A stretch of 64,000 nucleotides of DNA from an uncultured Collinsella sp. Lineage in GTDB: Bacteria > Actinomycetota > Coriobacteriia > Coriobacteriales > Coriobacteriaceae. Positions 16,686-25,896 of the stretch are shown here, piece after piece. Each line of letters starts with the position of its first letter. The stretch's first letter is position 1. The notes beneath the pieces were generated by a model that saw only the letters and a program-made list of their open reading frames with translations, had not been told where the DNA came from and made no database searches. The stretch is from assembly GCA_902464495.1 (NCBI GenBank), contig CABQJK010000009.1, positions 1-64,000 of the forward strand. Direction: 5' to 3'. The position numbers and the translations under genes were made by a program.

Positions 16686-18149
16686 ATGACGAAGACCAAG
16701 GCACAGCAGATTATGGCGGCGACCGAGGCTCGCGCGGCTGACGACGTCACCGCAGCCATCAAAGATATCGCTACCGAGTTTGAACCCTATATCATCAAGC
16801 AGCGCCGGCACTTCCATAAGCACCCGGAGCTGAGCCTTGCCGAGGAGCGCACGACCTCCGACATCGCCAACCAGCTCGACGCCATGAATATCCCCTACGA
16901 GCGTCCGCTCAAGACCGGCTTGGTGGCAACGCTTCGCGGTACCGCGTCGGATGCCTACCACGAGGACGGCACGCCGCGCCGCCGCATCCTGCTGCGCGCG
17001 GATATCGACGCCCTGCCCGTCACCGAGCAGACCGGCGAGGAGTTTGCCAGCGTCAACGAGGGCTGCATGCACGCCTGCGGCCACGACTGCCACATCGCCA
17101 TGATGCTCGGCACGCTGCAAATCCTGCGCCATATGACCGACGACATCCACGGCGAAGTCCGCATCGTCTTCCAGCCCAGCGAGGAAAACGGCCAGGGCGC
17201 CAAGCTCATGATCGGCACGGGCGTGCTCGACGGCGTCGATGGCGCCTACGCCGCGCACATCTGGAGTGAGGTCGACGCCGGCACCGTGAGCTGCGAGCCC
17301 GGACCGCGCATGGCCAATACCGACTGGTTCCGCATCGACGTCCGCGGCACCTCGTGCCACGGCGCCATGCCCCAGCGCGGTCACGACGCCGTTATGGTTG
17401 CCGCCGAGATCGTCAACGCTCTGCAGACCATCGTTTCGCGCGAGATCAGTCCCTACGAGCCGGCCGTCATTACCGTCGGCGAGCTGCACGGCGGCACCGC
17501 GCGCAACGTTATCGCCGGCACGGCCTACCTCGCCGGCACGGTGCGCACCTACGGAGATTCGACCCACGAGGAAATGCCGGAGCTCATGCGCCGCATCGTG
17601 GAGCATACCGCGGCCGCCTTGGGCGCCGAGGCAGAGCTCACCGACTACACCATCGCCAATTACAAGGTCGAAAACGATGCCGCCTCGAGCGAGCGCTGCC
17701 GCCAGGCAGTAATCAAATGCCTGGGCCCCACCGGCCAAGGCCATTATCGCGGCACACTCTCGGGTGAGGATTTTTCAGAGTACCTGCGCCGCGTACCGGG
17801 CGTGCTCGCCTTTGTTGGCACGCGCAACCCCCAGATTGGCGCCACGTACGCCCAACATTCTTGCTTCTACAAGATTGACGAGTCGGTACTGGCCAAGGGC
17901 TCCATGGTGGCCGCCCAATATGCCATCGACTTTTTGGCCGAGCCCACACAAGAAGAGCTCGACGGCCCCACGATTGCCGCGGTCGCCGAGACCAATCCCG
18001 ACCTGGCAGCCAAACTGCGCTCTGCCAAGGCCACGGCCGCCGAGGCCCGCGACGCCATGCACGATGCCCGCACCGCCCGACACGCCGCAATCAAGGGCAT
18101 CCACGACGCTCGCGCCGCCGCCCGCCGCGAGGAGAAGCACGACGAGTAG
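16686..18149 (+). CDS. M20 family metallopeptidase / amidohydrolase
   Basis: Zinc aminoacylase of 487 residues in the M20D (hippurate hydrolase, IAA-amino-acid hydrolase) group. RRHFHKHPELS, RADIDALPVTE and MHACGHDCHIAMMLG supply the metal ligands and catalytic acid; QPSEENGQGAKLMIGTGV is also typical. After the catalytic and lid domains (ending near residue 420) an unusual 60-residue tail follows, rich in Ala, Arg, Asp and His, likely a charged helix or coiled coil, ending REEKHDE. AAGGAG lies 9 nt before the chosen ATG. Divergent from the amidohydrolase gene, 156 bp away, which suggests a shared amide or peptide catabolic role (inference). Confidence 0.9.
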   Translation: MTKTKAQQIMAATEARAADDVTAAIKDIATEFEPYIIKQRRHFHKHPELSLAEERTTSDIANQLDAMNIPYERPLKTGLVATLRGTASDAYHEDGTPRRRILLRADIDALPVTEQTGEEFASVNEGCMHACGHDCHIAMMLGTLQILRHMTDDIHGEVRIVFQPSEENGQGAKLMIGTGVLDGVDGAYAAHIWSEVDAGTVSCEPGPRMANTDWFRIDVRGTSCHGAMPQRGHDAVMVAAEIVNALQTIVSREISPYEPAVITVGELHGGTARNVIAGTAYLAGTVRTYGDSTHEEMPELMRRIVEHTAAALGAEAELTDYTIANYKVENDAASSERCRQAVIKCLGPTGQGHYRGTLSGEDFSEYLRRVPGVLAFVGTRNPQIGATYAQHSCFYKIDESVLAKGSMVAAQYAIDFLAEPTQEELDGPTIAAVAETNPDLAAKLRSAKATAAEARDAMHDARTARHAAIKGIHDARAAARREEKHDE

Positions 18150-18193
18150 TCGATCCACGACCATCTCGCAGTCATAGCCGCATCGCGATATCA

Positions 18194-18231
18194 AAGCGGG
18201 GGCGGACGCTTCGGCACGTCCGCCCCCGCTT
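18194..18231. terminator. bidirectional terminator
   Basis: AAGCGGGGGCGGACG (18194-18208) pairs perfectly with 18217-18231 over 15 bp, with a short loop containing CTTCGG. It sits between the convergent M20 gene and the zinc-ribbon membrane protein gene. Confidence 0.85.
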
Positions 18232-18289
18232 ATTTGTCAAGCGCTATTTCTACCGTTTCTACCCCGTCCCCAAATGGCAGGTGGCAGGG

Positions 18290-19582
18290 TTACTCGTCCT
18301 GCGGGTCCTCGTCGGAGCTTGGCGCAGGCTCGGGCTCAGGTGCAGGCTCGGGCTCCGGTTCCGGCATGGGCGCGGGCTCGGGCTCAGGCACGGGCGCGGG
18401 CTCAGGCTCAGGCTCAGGCTCAGGCACGGGCGCAGGCGCCGGCGCCGCAGCGGAATCGGATACGGGCGCTGCGTCGGCGCTAAAACCAGCCGGAGCAGAC
18501 TTCTTCTCAAACGGCAGCACAAAAGTCAGGACGTCGTCCTTGTCCTCGTCGGCCCACTCGCTTGCGTAGCGCGCAACCCAATAGCCAACGGCACGGTGCT
18601 TGAGCATCTTGCCAAAGACCGTGAGGAATACCGTGACAAACGCCGTCAGCACCAAGAACAATACGAGCGTGATGCCACCGCCGGTAACAAGCGCCTCAAT
18701 AGCCGTAGGACGGTAGTAGTAGCTATACATACCGACAGAGGCAATGGTGCCAAAGACGAACGTCAGGATCCAGGTGACAACGTTGGCGACCAGGCCCGTC
18801 AAAAACTCGGGAAGGAACGAAGCGCAGAACAGCTTGGTCTTATTGTTCTTAAAGGCCGCCCAAACCTTATCGAGCGAAAACGCGCTCTCGACGCGGCCGG
18901 TCACCGCAAAGTGCATCACGGCGATGTCGGCGAACATGGTAAAGAAGACGCCCAGGACCGCCGCGGCAATCATAGCCAGAACAAACAGGCCCAGCGAACC
19001 GATCAGCGCGGCCTCGAGCGCATAAGAGCCGTAATATGAATACGAACCCGCGGCACCAATTACCACGCTCTCCACCAGCGAAAGCGCCACACCGATAACG
19101 GGAATGGCAGCGATAACCTTGAGCACGCCCGAGATAACACCCGAAAAGACGCCCAGACCAAACGACGTGGAGCGCATCAGCGGACGATCCATGCCGTCAT
19201 CGACCTTAAGCGACAGGTCGCGGCCCCATTCGATGCCAAAGCCAGAACCGCATGCGCTTGCCACACAGGCAGCCAAAAAGCCGATGGCAGCCGCGATACC
19301 GCCGATAACGGGAATGAACAGCACGAGCACTGACACGACACAGATGAGCGCCGGCAAAAAGGCGATCTGGCACACGCGCTGCAGCACGCCCGGCGTCTTG
19401 GTCATGTCCTCAAACGCCTGAGCCACACAGCCCTTGGACGCATTCGCCACGGGCGGTTGCGGAACAAACTGCTGGGGCTGACCCTGAGGGGCAGGGGCTG
19501 CGGCACCGGCATTGGGGGCACCACACGCGCCACAGAACTTATCGTTGTCGCCCATGGGGGCACCACACTGCGAACAGAACAT
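18290..19582 (-). CDS. zinc-ribbon membrane protein with Pro-Glu repeat tail
   Basis: Protein of 430 residues. It begins with a zinc ribbon (C3, C6, C17, C20 in MFCSQCG and FCGACG), followed by a Pro/Gln/Ala linker, then about six hydrophobic segments from residue 70 to 350, and ends in a long alternating Pro-Glu/Pro-Ala tail (PEPEPEPEPAPVPEPEP and similar). The tail is encoded by a GCTCAG-type DNA repeat around 18310-18440, which could expand or contract. GAAGGG is 9 nt before the ATG at 19582. Function unknown; the layout resembles zinc-ribbon membrane proteins annotated as DUF4013-like, but I cannot confirm the family. Confidence 0.7.
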   Translation of the reverse strand: MFCSQCGAPMGDNDKFCGACGAPNAGAAAPAPQGQPQQFVPQPPVANASKGCVAQAFEDMTKTPGVLQRVCQIAFLPALICVVSVLVLFIPVIGGIAAAIGFLAACVASACGSGFGIEWGRDLSLKVDDGMDRPLMRSTSFGLGVFSGVISGVLKVIAAIPVIGVALSLVESVVIGAAGSYSYYGSYALEAALIGSLGLFVLAMIAAAVLGVFFTMFADIAVMHFAVTGRVESAFSLDKVWAAFKNNKTKLFCASFLPEFLTGLVANVVTWILTFVFGTIASVGMYSYYYRPTAIEALVTGGGITLVLFLVLTAFVTVFLTVFGKMLKHRAVGYWVARYASEWADEDKDDVLTFVLPFEKKSAPAGFSADAAPVSDSAAAPAPAPVPEPEPEPEPAPVPEPEPAPMPEPEPEPAPEPEPAPSSDEDPQDE

Positions 19583-19732
19583 CGAGATCATCCCTTCGTA
19601 TCTTGAGCGAATCATCTGGATCGCAAACGATGTCTTTGGCATCATTATCACCCAATGTGGGGACAAATACTCCAACATGACGCATTTGCAATGCGCAGGG
19701 CGCTATTCGATTGTTTGATGAGCTCGACCGCG

Positions 19733-20755
19733 TTAGTTCGTTCCGCGGAAACCCTTGCCGACGATCTCGGAGCTGTCGACAATCGTGATAAAGGCACCCG
19801 GATCGATCTCGCGCGCGTAGCGACGCAGCTGCACGGCCTCGCGACGACTCAGCACGCTCATGATCACCGTCACGCACTTGCCCGAGAAGGCGCCGTAGCC
19901 GCGGCTGATAGTCGCCGTGCGGTTGAGATGTTTGACGATAAACTCCTCGACCTTAAGGGGCTCGGAACAAATGACCGTGCAGACTTTGCGCAGGTGAATG
20001 CTCTCAATGGCTTTGTCGACCACAAGCGTCTTGGCAAACAGGCCGAGTACGCAATACAGACCGACGCGCGGACCGTACAAGAAGGCCGCGATGGTCACGA
20101 TGCCGATATCGACCAACAGCAGGGCGCGGCCAATCTCGAGCGTGGTGCGTCGCTTGAGGATCATGGCAAGGATATCCGTGCCGCCCGTCGAGGCTCCGAT
20201 ATCAAAGACGATAGCGCTGCCGAGCGCCGGCAGAATCACGGCAAAGCACAGGTCGAGCCACATATCGCCCGTCATCGAGACATCGGTCGGAATAAAGAGC
20301 TCAAACAGCGAAACATAGGCGGACAGCGCAAACGAGGCAAAGACACTCCACAGGATTGCCTTGCGCTCCAAAAAGATAAAGCCCAGAACGACCAGGACCG
20401 CATTGATAATCCACATAAAAACGCCGACGGGCAGGGTCGGGAACAGCGTGGACAGAATGACCGACACGCCCGAGGTGCCGCCAAAAGCAAAGTGATTAGG
20501 GGTTTTAAACGCAACGATGGCAAAGGCCGTGAGGATCAGGCCCAAATTGAGCTCGGCAAAAAAGCGCGGAAAGCCCGGCTCCTGACTGCGCTTGCGACCA
20601 GCGCGCTCGCCCCGCTCGATAACATCGCGATCGACCACGCGCTCCATCGGCACTACGGGAGGACGATGCACCTGCTCGGCAGCACGCGATGCCGCCTCTG
20701 CCGCGGCGGCCTCAATTGCCCATGCCTTGCTTTCTGTTTCGTGCTCGTCGGCCAT
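19733..20755 (-). CDS. YitT family membrane protein
   Basis: Protein of 340 residues with a charged, Ala-rich 60-residue N-terminus, five to six membrane helices (residues 65-230) and a C-terminal cytoplasmic DUF2179 domain (about 250-335). FGGTSGVSVIL and IGASTGGTDILAMIL are the repeated glycine-rich motifs of the YitT family. YitT proteins are widespread in Firmicutes and Actinobacteria and their substrate is not established. It is transcribed alone between two terminator-like regions. Confidence 0.88.
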   Translation of the reverse strand: MADEHETESKAWAIEAAAAEAASRAAEQVHRPPVVPMERVVDRDVIERGERAGRKRSQEPGFPRFFAELNLGLILTAFAIVAFKTPNHFAFGGTSGVSVILSTLFPTLPVGVFMWIINAVLVVLGFIFLERKAILWSVFASFALSAYVSLFELFIPTDVSMTGDMWLDLCFAVILPALGSAIVFDIGASTGGTDILAMILKRRTTLEIGRALLLVDIGIVTIAAFLYGPRVGLYCVLGLFAKTLVVDKAIESIHLRKVCTVICSEPLKVEEFIVKHLNRTATISRGYGAFSGKCVTVIMSVLSRREAVQLRRYAREIDPGAFITIVDSSEIVGKGFRGTN

Positions 20756-20869
20756 TACGGCAACCCCTCGTTAACAATTTGGAAACAATGCGCCCATTAG
20801 AGTAACGCGGAACGCGACGATTGCAACCCCTAGTTAGACGAGCGGTATGACTACATCGGGAGCGTATAA

Positions 20870-20909
20870 AAACGGCCGGCCACGCTTTTGCTTGCGCGGT
20901 CGGCCGTTT
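20870..20909. terminator. terminator downstream of asp23 gene
   Basis: AAACGGCCG (20870-20878) pairs with CGGCCGTTT (20901-20909), with a smaller GC-rich stem inside. Flanking A and T runs allow activity on either strand. It lies about 50 bp beyond the Asp23 stop codon. Confidence 0.7.
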
Positions 20910-20910
20910 A

Positions 20911-20963
20911 ACGTTTTCGCAGATAAAACCTGCCAAAACAAACCTATCCCTTTTTGGAAGGTT
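20911..20963 (+). repeat. hairpin repeat, copy A (ACCTGCC family)
   Basis: The element reads ACGTTTTCGCAGATAAAACC, then a hairpin whose arms are ACCTGCCAAAA and TTTTTGGAAGGT around a loop ending CTATCCC. It shares this layout with copies at 50990-51042 (plus) and 25779-25832 (minus). One base pair of the stem is broken in this copy. It overlaps the end of the asp23 gene. Confidence 0.7.
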
Positions 20964-21477
20964 ATTCGTGCTGGCTGGTACGGTGCTCGTACTCCTCGGG
21001 GGTGATGACATCCTCGATGCGCAGGTTGACGCCCGCCACCTCAAGGCCGGTCATCGCGGCAAGGCGCTCGGTGACACGTGCCTTAACATCGTCGAAGATC
21101 GCGGGCGCATAGGCGCCGTACTCGATGATGACGGAGATGTTGACGACCACGCGATTGTCATCGGTGACCTCGACCGTCACGCCCTTGGTCAGATTCTCGG
21201 CACCAAACTGCTCCTGCACAAAGTGCATGAGGTTACCCTTCATGCCCAGAACGTGCGGAACCTCGCGAGTGGCCATGGCAACGATCTTCTCGATCACGCC
21301 GTTGGAATAGGTCAGCGAGTCCTCGGACTCGTCTGCTTCCTCGTCGTCCTCATCCGTATCGGACTCGGCCTCGACGAGAGCCTCGTCCTCGAGCGTCACA
21401 TCCTCAGCTTCGGCGACGACCGCCTCGTTCTCCTCGAGCTCGGTATCGGCTACATCGACCTTCGTATTAAAAGCCAT
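20962..21477 (-). CDS. Asp23/Gls24 family envelope stress protein
   Basis: Protein of 171 residues with a very acidic 55-residue N-terminus (runs of Glu and Asp) followed by the Asp23 domain: SNGVIEKIVAMATREVPHVL, then VTVEVTDDNRVVVNISVIIE. In Firmicutes Asp23 is tethered to the membrane by AmaP and is linked to cell-envelope homeostasis. Here it is the last gene of the amaP-DUF2273-asp23 set, consistent with that complex. Confidence 0.9.
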   Translation of the reverse strand: MAFNTKVDVADTELEENEAVVAEAEDVTLEDEALVEAESDTDEDDEEADESEDSLTYSNGVIEKIVAMATREVPHVLGMKGNLMHFVQEQFGAENLTKGVTVEVTDDNRVVVNISVIIEYGAYAPAIFDDVKARVTERLAAMTGLEVAGVNLRIEDVITPEEYEHRTSQHE

Positions 21478-21521
21478 GGTTCCTCCTTATGCCTGCCGCG
21501 GATGCGACAGTCGAATACATA

Positions 21522-21899
21522 TTAGCGGCCGCTAAACAGACGGCCGAAGAAGTTGACGATCCCGTTCTCGCCGTCGCGAATTTGGCCGATCACAGCGCCG
21601 ATCAGCACGAAGAATGCAATGACGAGCGTGTCCCACAGGCCCAACGTGAGCACCAACACGGCGAGGATAAAGCCGGCGACGGCGCCGAGTGTGGTGTTGG
21701 GATGACGCACCGCATAGCTCCAGATGGCAGCGCCCGTACCCTTGATGAGGCCCATGGCCTCGTCAAAATCCGCGGCTGCCGCATCTTGCAACTCGGTTGC
21801 CTCTGTTTTGGAATCAACAGGTTCGCTCGCCGGCGTGGCGCTCTGGTCAATCGTCAGGCGCGGCGTACGAGCGGTCTTATCTTGATTGGTATCACTCAC
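21522..21899 (-). CDS. DUF2273 small membrane protein
   Basis: Protein of 125 residues with two hydrophobic helices in the C-terminal half (TTLGAVAGFILAVLVLTLGL and WDTLVIAFFVLIGAVIGQI), typical of DUF2273 proteins found beside Asp23 and AmaP. The N-terminal half is polar. I chose the GTG at 21899, with GGAGGT 6 nt upstream; it overlaps the amaP stop by 8 bp. A longer frame extending upstream is the antisense-like continuation inside amaP and is rejected. Confidence 0.85.
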   Translation of the reverse strand: MSDTNQDKTARTPRLTIDQSATPASEPVDSKTEATELQDAAAADFDEAMGLIKGTGAAIWSYAVRHPNTTLGAVAGFILAVLVLTLGLWDTLVIAFFVLIGAVIGQIRDGENGIVNFFGRLFSGR

Positions 21900-22437
21900 C
21901 GGAAACCTCCACGGTCTGGACGGTAGTCTTGGACGGCAAAAAACGGACGCGCGTAGTCGTACCAGGCGTGCCGAGCATGGTGTCGCAAGCTTCCTCGATG
22001 CGCTGCTGCATCGCGATAGCCAGAGATGCCACGTCTTTATCGTCAAGCGCGATAGCCTCGACCTTAAAACGGACGTGCGAATCGTCGGAGCCTTGGACGC
22101 GGGCCTCGACATGCTCGACCATCACACGGTCGTCGCGCTCGGCAGCAGCCCTGGCGCACGAAGAAAGCGCCGCAAGGGTAACCTCGATATTGCGCTCCCC
22201 CGCCGGATGCACGCAGGACGGCTCGCGACGGGCGAACATCAGGCGGAAAAAGCTTACCAGCACGCCGATCGCCACGACGCCGGCGCACGCCGTGACGACG
22301 ACGCGCGGCATGGGGTCGCGCATCAGCAGCATAAAGCGATACGTATACGGCCCCCAAAACTGGCAGACAAGCGTACCCAGCGCCACGATGGTGGCGGCAA
22401 GATACACGATCGCTAGGGCTCGTTTGAGTACGCGCAC
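21892..22437 (-). CDS. amaP: alkaline shock response membrane anchor protein AmaP
   Basis: Protein of 181 residues with two N-terminal membrane helices (residues 7-28 and 45-66) and a soluble C-terminal domain resembling Asp23 (ERNIEVTLAALSSCARAA, then HVRFKVEAIALDD). AmaP anchors Asp23 at the membrane in Staphylococcus. It is the first gene of the three-gene operon. Confidence 0.85.
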   Translation of the reverse strand: MRVLKRALAIVYLAATIVALGTLVCQFWGPYTYRFMLLMRDPMPRVVVTACAGVVAIGVLVSFFRLMFARREPSCVHPAGERNIEVTLAALSSCARAAAERDDRVMVEHVEARVQGSDDSHVRFKVEAIALDDKDVASLAIAMQQRIEEACDTMLGTPGTTTRVRFLPSKTTVQTVEVSGE

Positions 22438-22496
22438 GCGGCGCTCCCTTCAAATCTCGGCTCTCGAAATGCAAAACGGTTCGCATCATTATAAAA

Positions 22497-22534
22497 GAGC
22501 CGGGTCCGGTGCCCTACGCACGCGGATCCGGCTC
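22497..22534 (-). terminator. terminator of yebC
   Basis: On the minus strand GAGCCGGATCCG (22534-22523) pairs with CGGACCCGGCTC (22508-22497), with one mismatch, and is followed directly by TTTTAT. It lies 70 bp after the yebC stop. Confidence 0.85.
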
Positions 22535-22603
22535 ATCTATTCCACGAGGCTTGCATGCTCGCTTCATTATGCCCAGATATGCACGGCTCAATCCGTGCGG
22601 GCG

Positions 22604-23410
22604 CTACTCCTCCTCGAGGGCAGCGATGACCTCGTCGGTCATGTCCATGGTGCTGTAGACGTCCTGGACGTCGTCGAGCTCCTCAAGACGGTCGATGAGG
22701 CGCTGGACCTTCTTGGCGTCGGTACCAGAGACCTCGGTCGGGGTGGTCGGGACCATGGTGGTCTCGGAACCCTTGACCTGGACGCCCTGCTCCTCGAGCG
22801 CCTTGGAGACAGCCATGACGTCGTTGGCAGCAGTCCAGACGATCCACTCCTCGCCGGCATCCTCGTAGTCCTCGCCACCGGCCTCGGCGATGGCCATCAT
22901 GAACTCATCCTCGTCACCGGCAGCACCGTTGGCGATCATGGTCTCCTTCTTGGCGTTCTCGTCCAGGATCTCCTTGGCGACGACAATCTGGCCCTTGCGC
23001 TCAAACTGGAAGGCGACGGAGCCGGAGGTGCCCAGGTTGCCACCAGCGTGGGAGAAGGCGGAGCGGACGTCAGCGGCGGTACGGTTGCGGTTGTCGGTCA
23101 GGCAGTCGACGTAGACGGCGACACCGGCAGGACCGTAGCCCTCGTACACGATGTTCTCGTAGACGGCGGCGTCAGCACCCGAACCAAAAGCCTTGTCGAT
23201 AGCGGACTTGATCTTGTCCTTAGGCATGGACTGAGCCTTGGCCTTGGCAACGGCAGCGGCGAGGCTGGCGTTGTTCTCGGGCAGCGGGTCACCGCCGAGA
23301 CGGGCAGCAACGGTGATGTTGCGGCTGAGCTTGGAGAAGAGGGCGGAACGCTTGGCGTCCTGCGCGCCCTTACGATGCTTGGTTGTGGCCCACTTAGAGT
23401 GTCCGGACAT
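22604..23410 (-). CDS. YebC/PmpR family regulator
   Basis: Protein of 268 residues starting MSGHSKWATTKHRKGAQDAK, the hallmark of the family, with YENIVYEGYGPAGVAVYVDC and the NRTAADVRSAFSHAGGNLG motif. Members are DNA-binding regulators or, for the YebC/TACO1 group, factors that help ribosomes through proline stretches. It is longer than the usual 240-250 residues because of an acidic insertion (about residues 160-190, GDEDEFMMAIAEAGGEDYED). The ATG follows GGAGACAC. Confidence 0.95.
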   Translation of the reverse strand: MSGHSKWATTKHRKGAQDAKRSALFSKLSRNITVAARLGGDPLPENNASLAAAVAKAKAQSMPKDKIKSAIDKAFGSGADAAVYENIVYEGYGPAGVAVYVDCLTDNRNRTAADVRSAFSHAGGNLGTSGSVAFQFERKGQIVVAKEILDENAKKETMIANGAAGDEDEFMMAIAEAGGEDYEDAGEEWIVWTAANDVMAVSKALEEQGVQVKGSETTMVPTTPTEVSGTDAKKVQRLIDRLEELDDVQDVYSTMDMTDEVIAALEEE

Positions 23411-23540
23411 ACGTGTCTCCTATCGGTTTCGACCTAAAGCCCAGCGCAGATGCTCGGGCAATATAAACAAACGTCGTTATGATATACCTACTAGCCTGCG
23501 AGATAAACCCCAAAATGAAGGCGTCGTGATGATGTCCCCT

Positions 23541-23573
23541 TTGGTGCAAAGAAACCTGACCCCAATGCACCAA
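23541..23573. repeat. TTGGTGCA hairpin repeat
   Basis: TTGGTGCA (23541-23548) and TGCACCAA (23566-23573) form an 8-bp stem around a 17-nt loop containing AAACCTGACCCCA. It lies in the 164-bp gap between yebC and the upstream membrane-protein gene, 2 bp from the latter's stop. The loop contents resemble the ACCTGTCCC loop of the other hairpin family in this window. Confidence 0.5.
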
Positions 23574-23574
23574 G

Positions 23575-25758
23575 TTAGGACCAGAGGAGGTCGCTGCGGG
23601 TGACGGTGGCGCCGATGGCGAAGGGCATGCAGGCGATGACCGGATACAGGTAGCGCATGTAGGTCGAGCCGTTGCACGGACCAATCAGGCACACGGCGAG
23701 CACGCCCAACAGCGGCACCCAGATCGCCAGCGCACGCCATGAATGACGACGCAGCAGGTAGACCACCACGGCGATCATGATCCACACATAGGTGGCCGAG
23801 CTCATGGTGAGCGAAATAAACGGAATGCGCTGCACCGCCACACGGTACAGATTGATCAGGTGGTCACACCAGCGCACCACGTTGCTGTCAACCGGATGGA
23901 AGTCGAAGTACTTGAGGTTGTCGGGACGCGCCATGATCTCGGCACTACGCGCCGTGCTGTAGACCCAGGCATCACGCGCGCTCGGATAAAAGTAGCCGTA
24001 GTAGTTATTGATGAGCGCCGAGATATAGCACTCGGGATCCTTTTTGAACATCTGGGCCCACACCTCAAAATAGGCCTTGATGTCCTCCTGCGAGGCGTAC
24101 TCGTTAAAGCAATTTTTGACGGCGTCCGACTTATCCGGGTTGTAACGGCGGCCCAGATTCTCGTACTTGAGCACACGGTCGATCACGGCACGCTCTTCGT
24201 CGGTCACCAAGCCGTCGCAAGGAGCTTCCACGATGGTGCCGTCCTCCTTAACCGTAGGGTTGACGCCCGAGTTGAGGCCGTCGTGCTTTTGAACGAAACG
24301 AGCCGTCTGCTGGAACGGAATCGAGAGGATTTCGCGCTTGGAGCCGGGCGTAATGTCGTGCGCCGGCATAAACACCTTGGTGAAGTACATATTAGAGACA
24401 AGGCAGAGCGCGAGTACCGCGAGGACGCCAACCCAGCGGAAGCGCGGTGTGGCGCATGAGACCGCGGCGCCCGTCTGCTTAGCCGCACGACGAGCGACAT
24501 GTACATCCCATGCGCAAAACGCCGACGCGATTACGCATGCCGCCAGGGGAAACACCAAGCCGCCGTTGCGCAGAAACGTGGAACCCATGGCAGCCAGCGC
24601 AAGCAACAGCCAGTCATGGCGCGCAAAGAGCACGGGGGCTTTCTCGCCCGCTCGCTCGACATTGGCATCACGACGGGGCAGGCCACATGCCACGAGCTTG
24701 ACGGTCTGTACCAGCAGCACCAAAAACGCGTCGGCAAAGAGCACGTCTTTGGTAAGCAGGGCCGCGTAGTTAGAGAACATCGGCATAAACGTAAAGAACA
24801 GCAGGATCGCACCGCGAACCGGCAGGCTCACGCCCAGTTTGCGCAGCGACGAAATGGAATAGGCCATGCAGGCAGCCGTGATGACAAATTGAGCGCAGGT
24901 ATAGATGATGAGACCCGCGTTAGCGCTGTTGAACAGCGAAAGCCCCAGTTGAACGCACGAGCCGATAATGGCCGTGTGCACTACGGGATGATGCCCGTTG
25001 AGCAGCACGTTGGGGTTGAGTAGGCGCAGGTAGTCGCTCGTGCCATTGGGATAGTTGAACCACTGGCGAATCTGCGCACCCGTATCTCCCATAAAAAGGC
25101 CGGGCAGCGAAGCGATGAGCGTGGGCGTCCAGGCGATCATAAGCACCAGGAAGGGCCCGGCAAAGGGATGGACCGAGAGCACGGCGTGAGCCACACGCCA
25201 TATGCGGCCAAAGTGCGCCTCGGAAAACGGGATGCGTCGGGAGCTCAGCCAATCTAGACACTCAAAAGCCAGATAGAAGGCCACGATCGCCAGGAGCATC
25301 CAGCCCGCGCCGCCAATCCAGGCGCAGATGATGCGGGCTTTGTCGCCAAGAACAATCTCGGCCGAGTCGGTGAGATCGTAGCTGCGGCCGAACACCATGC
25401 AGATGGCGAAGAACAGCGACGGCAGAATAATCGATGGGCGCCAGGTGTCGCCACGGCCAAAGAACACGTAGCGAAACGGCAGCGTGAGCAGGCAGGCAAG
25501 CGCAAGCAGCATGACCGCGTCGGTATGGCCGGCAAACGAGAGGAGCACCTCGTAGCACACGTACAGCATGCCCGAGGCTTTGGGGTCAATCGCCAAGACT
25601 GCGTTGCTCGACACCGGGGCGGGATCGATGGAAAACGCCGTGGTCGCCAACAGAGCGAGCAGAAATGCGATGAGCGTCTGCTTGGCGGGGTAGCGCTTAA
25701 ACCAGACGATGCGGGCAGCGTCGCGCGCAGCCGTTGTGGAGAGGTCGGAATCCTTCAC
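23575..25758 (-). CDS. large multispanning membrane protein, DUF6020-like
   Basis: Protein of 727 residues with roughly twelve or more hydrophobic segments. A central soluble or extracytoplasmic portion (about residues 470-600) is rich in charged residues and contains LKYENLGRRYNPDKSDAVKN. Motifs such as PGLFMGDTGAQIRQWFNYPN and NGHHPVVHTAIIG resemble the DUF6020 family, thought to be related to GT-C type glycosyltransferases of the cell envelope; the acidic GDTGAQ would suit the first-loop catalytic position. No function is assigned. It lies downstream of lgt on the same strand. Confidence 0.65.
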   Translation of the reverse strand: MKDSDLSTTAARDAARIVWFKRYPAKQTLIAFLLALLATTAFSIDPAPVSSNAVLAIDPKASGMLYVCYEVLLSFAGHTDAVMLLALACLLTLPFRYVFFGRGDTWRPSIILPSLFFAICMVFGRSYDLTDSAEIVLGDKARIICAWIGGAGWMLLAIVAFYLAFECLDWLSSRRIPFSEAHFGRIWRVAHAVLSVHPFAGPFLVLMIAWTPTLIASLPGLFMGDTGAQIRQWFNYPNGTSDYLRLLNPNVLLNGHHPVVHTAIIGSCVQLGLSLFNSANAGLIIYTCAQFVITAACMAYSISSLRKLGVSLPVRGAILLFFTFMPMFSNYAALLTKDVLFADAFLVLLVQTVKLVACGLPRRDANVERAGEKAPVLFARHDWLLLALAAMGSTFLRNGGLVFPLAACVIASAFCAWDVHVARRAAKQTGAAVSCATPRFRWVGVLAVLALCLVSNMYFTKVFMPAHDITPGSKREILSIPFQQTARFVQKHDGLNSGVNPTVKEDGTIVEAPCDGLVTDEERAVIDRVLKYENLGRRYNPDKSDAVKNCFNEYASQEDIKAYFEVWAQMFKKDPECYISALINNYYGYFYPSARDAWVYSTARSAEIMARPDNLKYFDFHPVDSNVVRWCDHLINLYRVAVQRIPFISLTMSSATYVWIMIAVVVYLLRRHSWRALAIWVPLLGVLAVCLIGPCNGSTYMRYLYPVIACMPFAIGATVTRSDLLWS

Positions 25759-25778
25759 AGTCCAAAGAGCCTTTCTAG

Positions 25779-25832
25779 AAACCTGCCAAAAAGGGACAGG
25801 TTTATTTTGGCAAGTTTTATCTGGGGAAACGT
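25779..25832 (-). repeat. hairpin repeat, copy C (ACCTGCC family)
   Basis: Read on the minus strand it contains CCAGATAAAACTTGCCAAAA, the loop TAAACCTGTCCC and TTTTTGGCAGGT. It is the inverted counterpart of copies A and B and retains the stem with one G-T wobble. It lies in the lgt to DUF6020 gap. Confidence 0.7.
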
Positions 25833-25858
25833 TACGGTTCTGTCATCGTTGCCCAGCA

Positions 25859-25896
25859 AACCACCACAAAGGTGCCTGTTCACTTTTTGGTGGTTA
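25859..25896 (+). repeat. hairpin repeat, divergent copy D
   Basis: AACCACCA and TGGTGGTT form the stem around a loop containing CCTGTTCAC and TTTTTGG. Loop and stem layout match copies A-C, but the stem sequence differs on both sides in a paired way. It overlaps the lgt stop codon and may act as its terminator. Confidence 0.5.
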
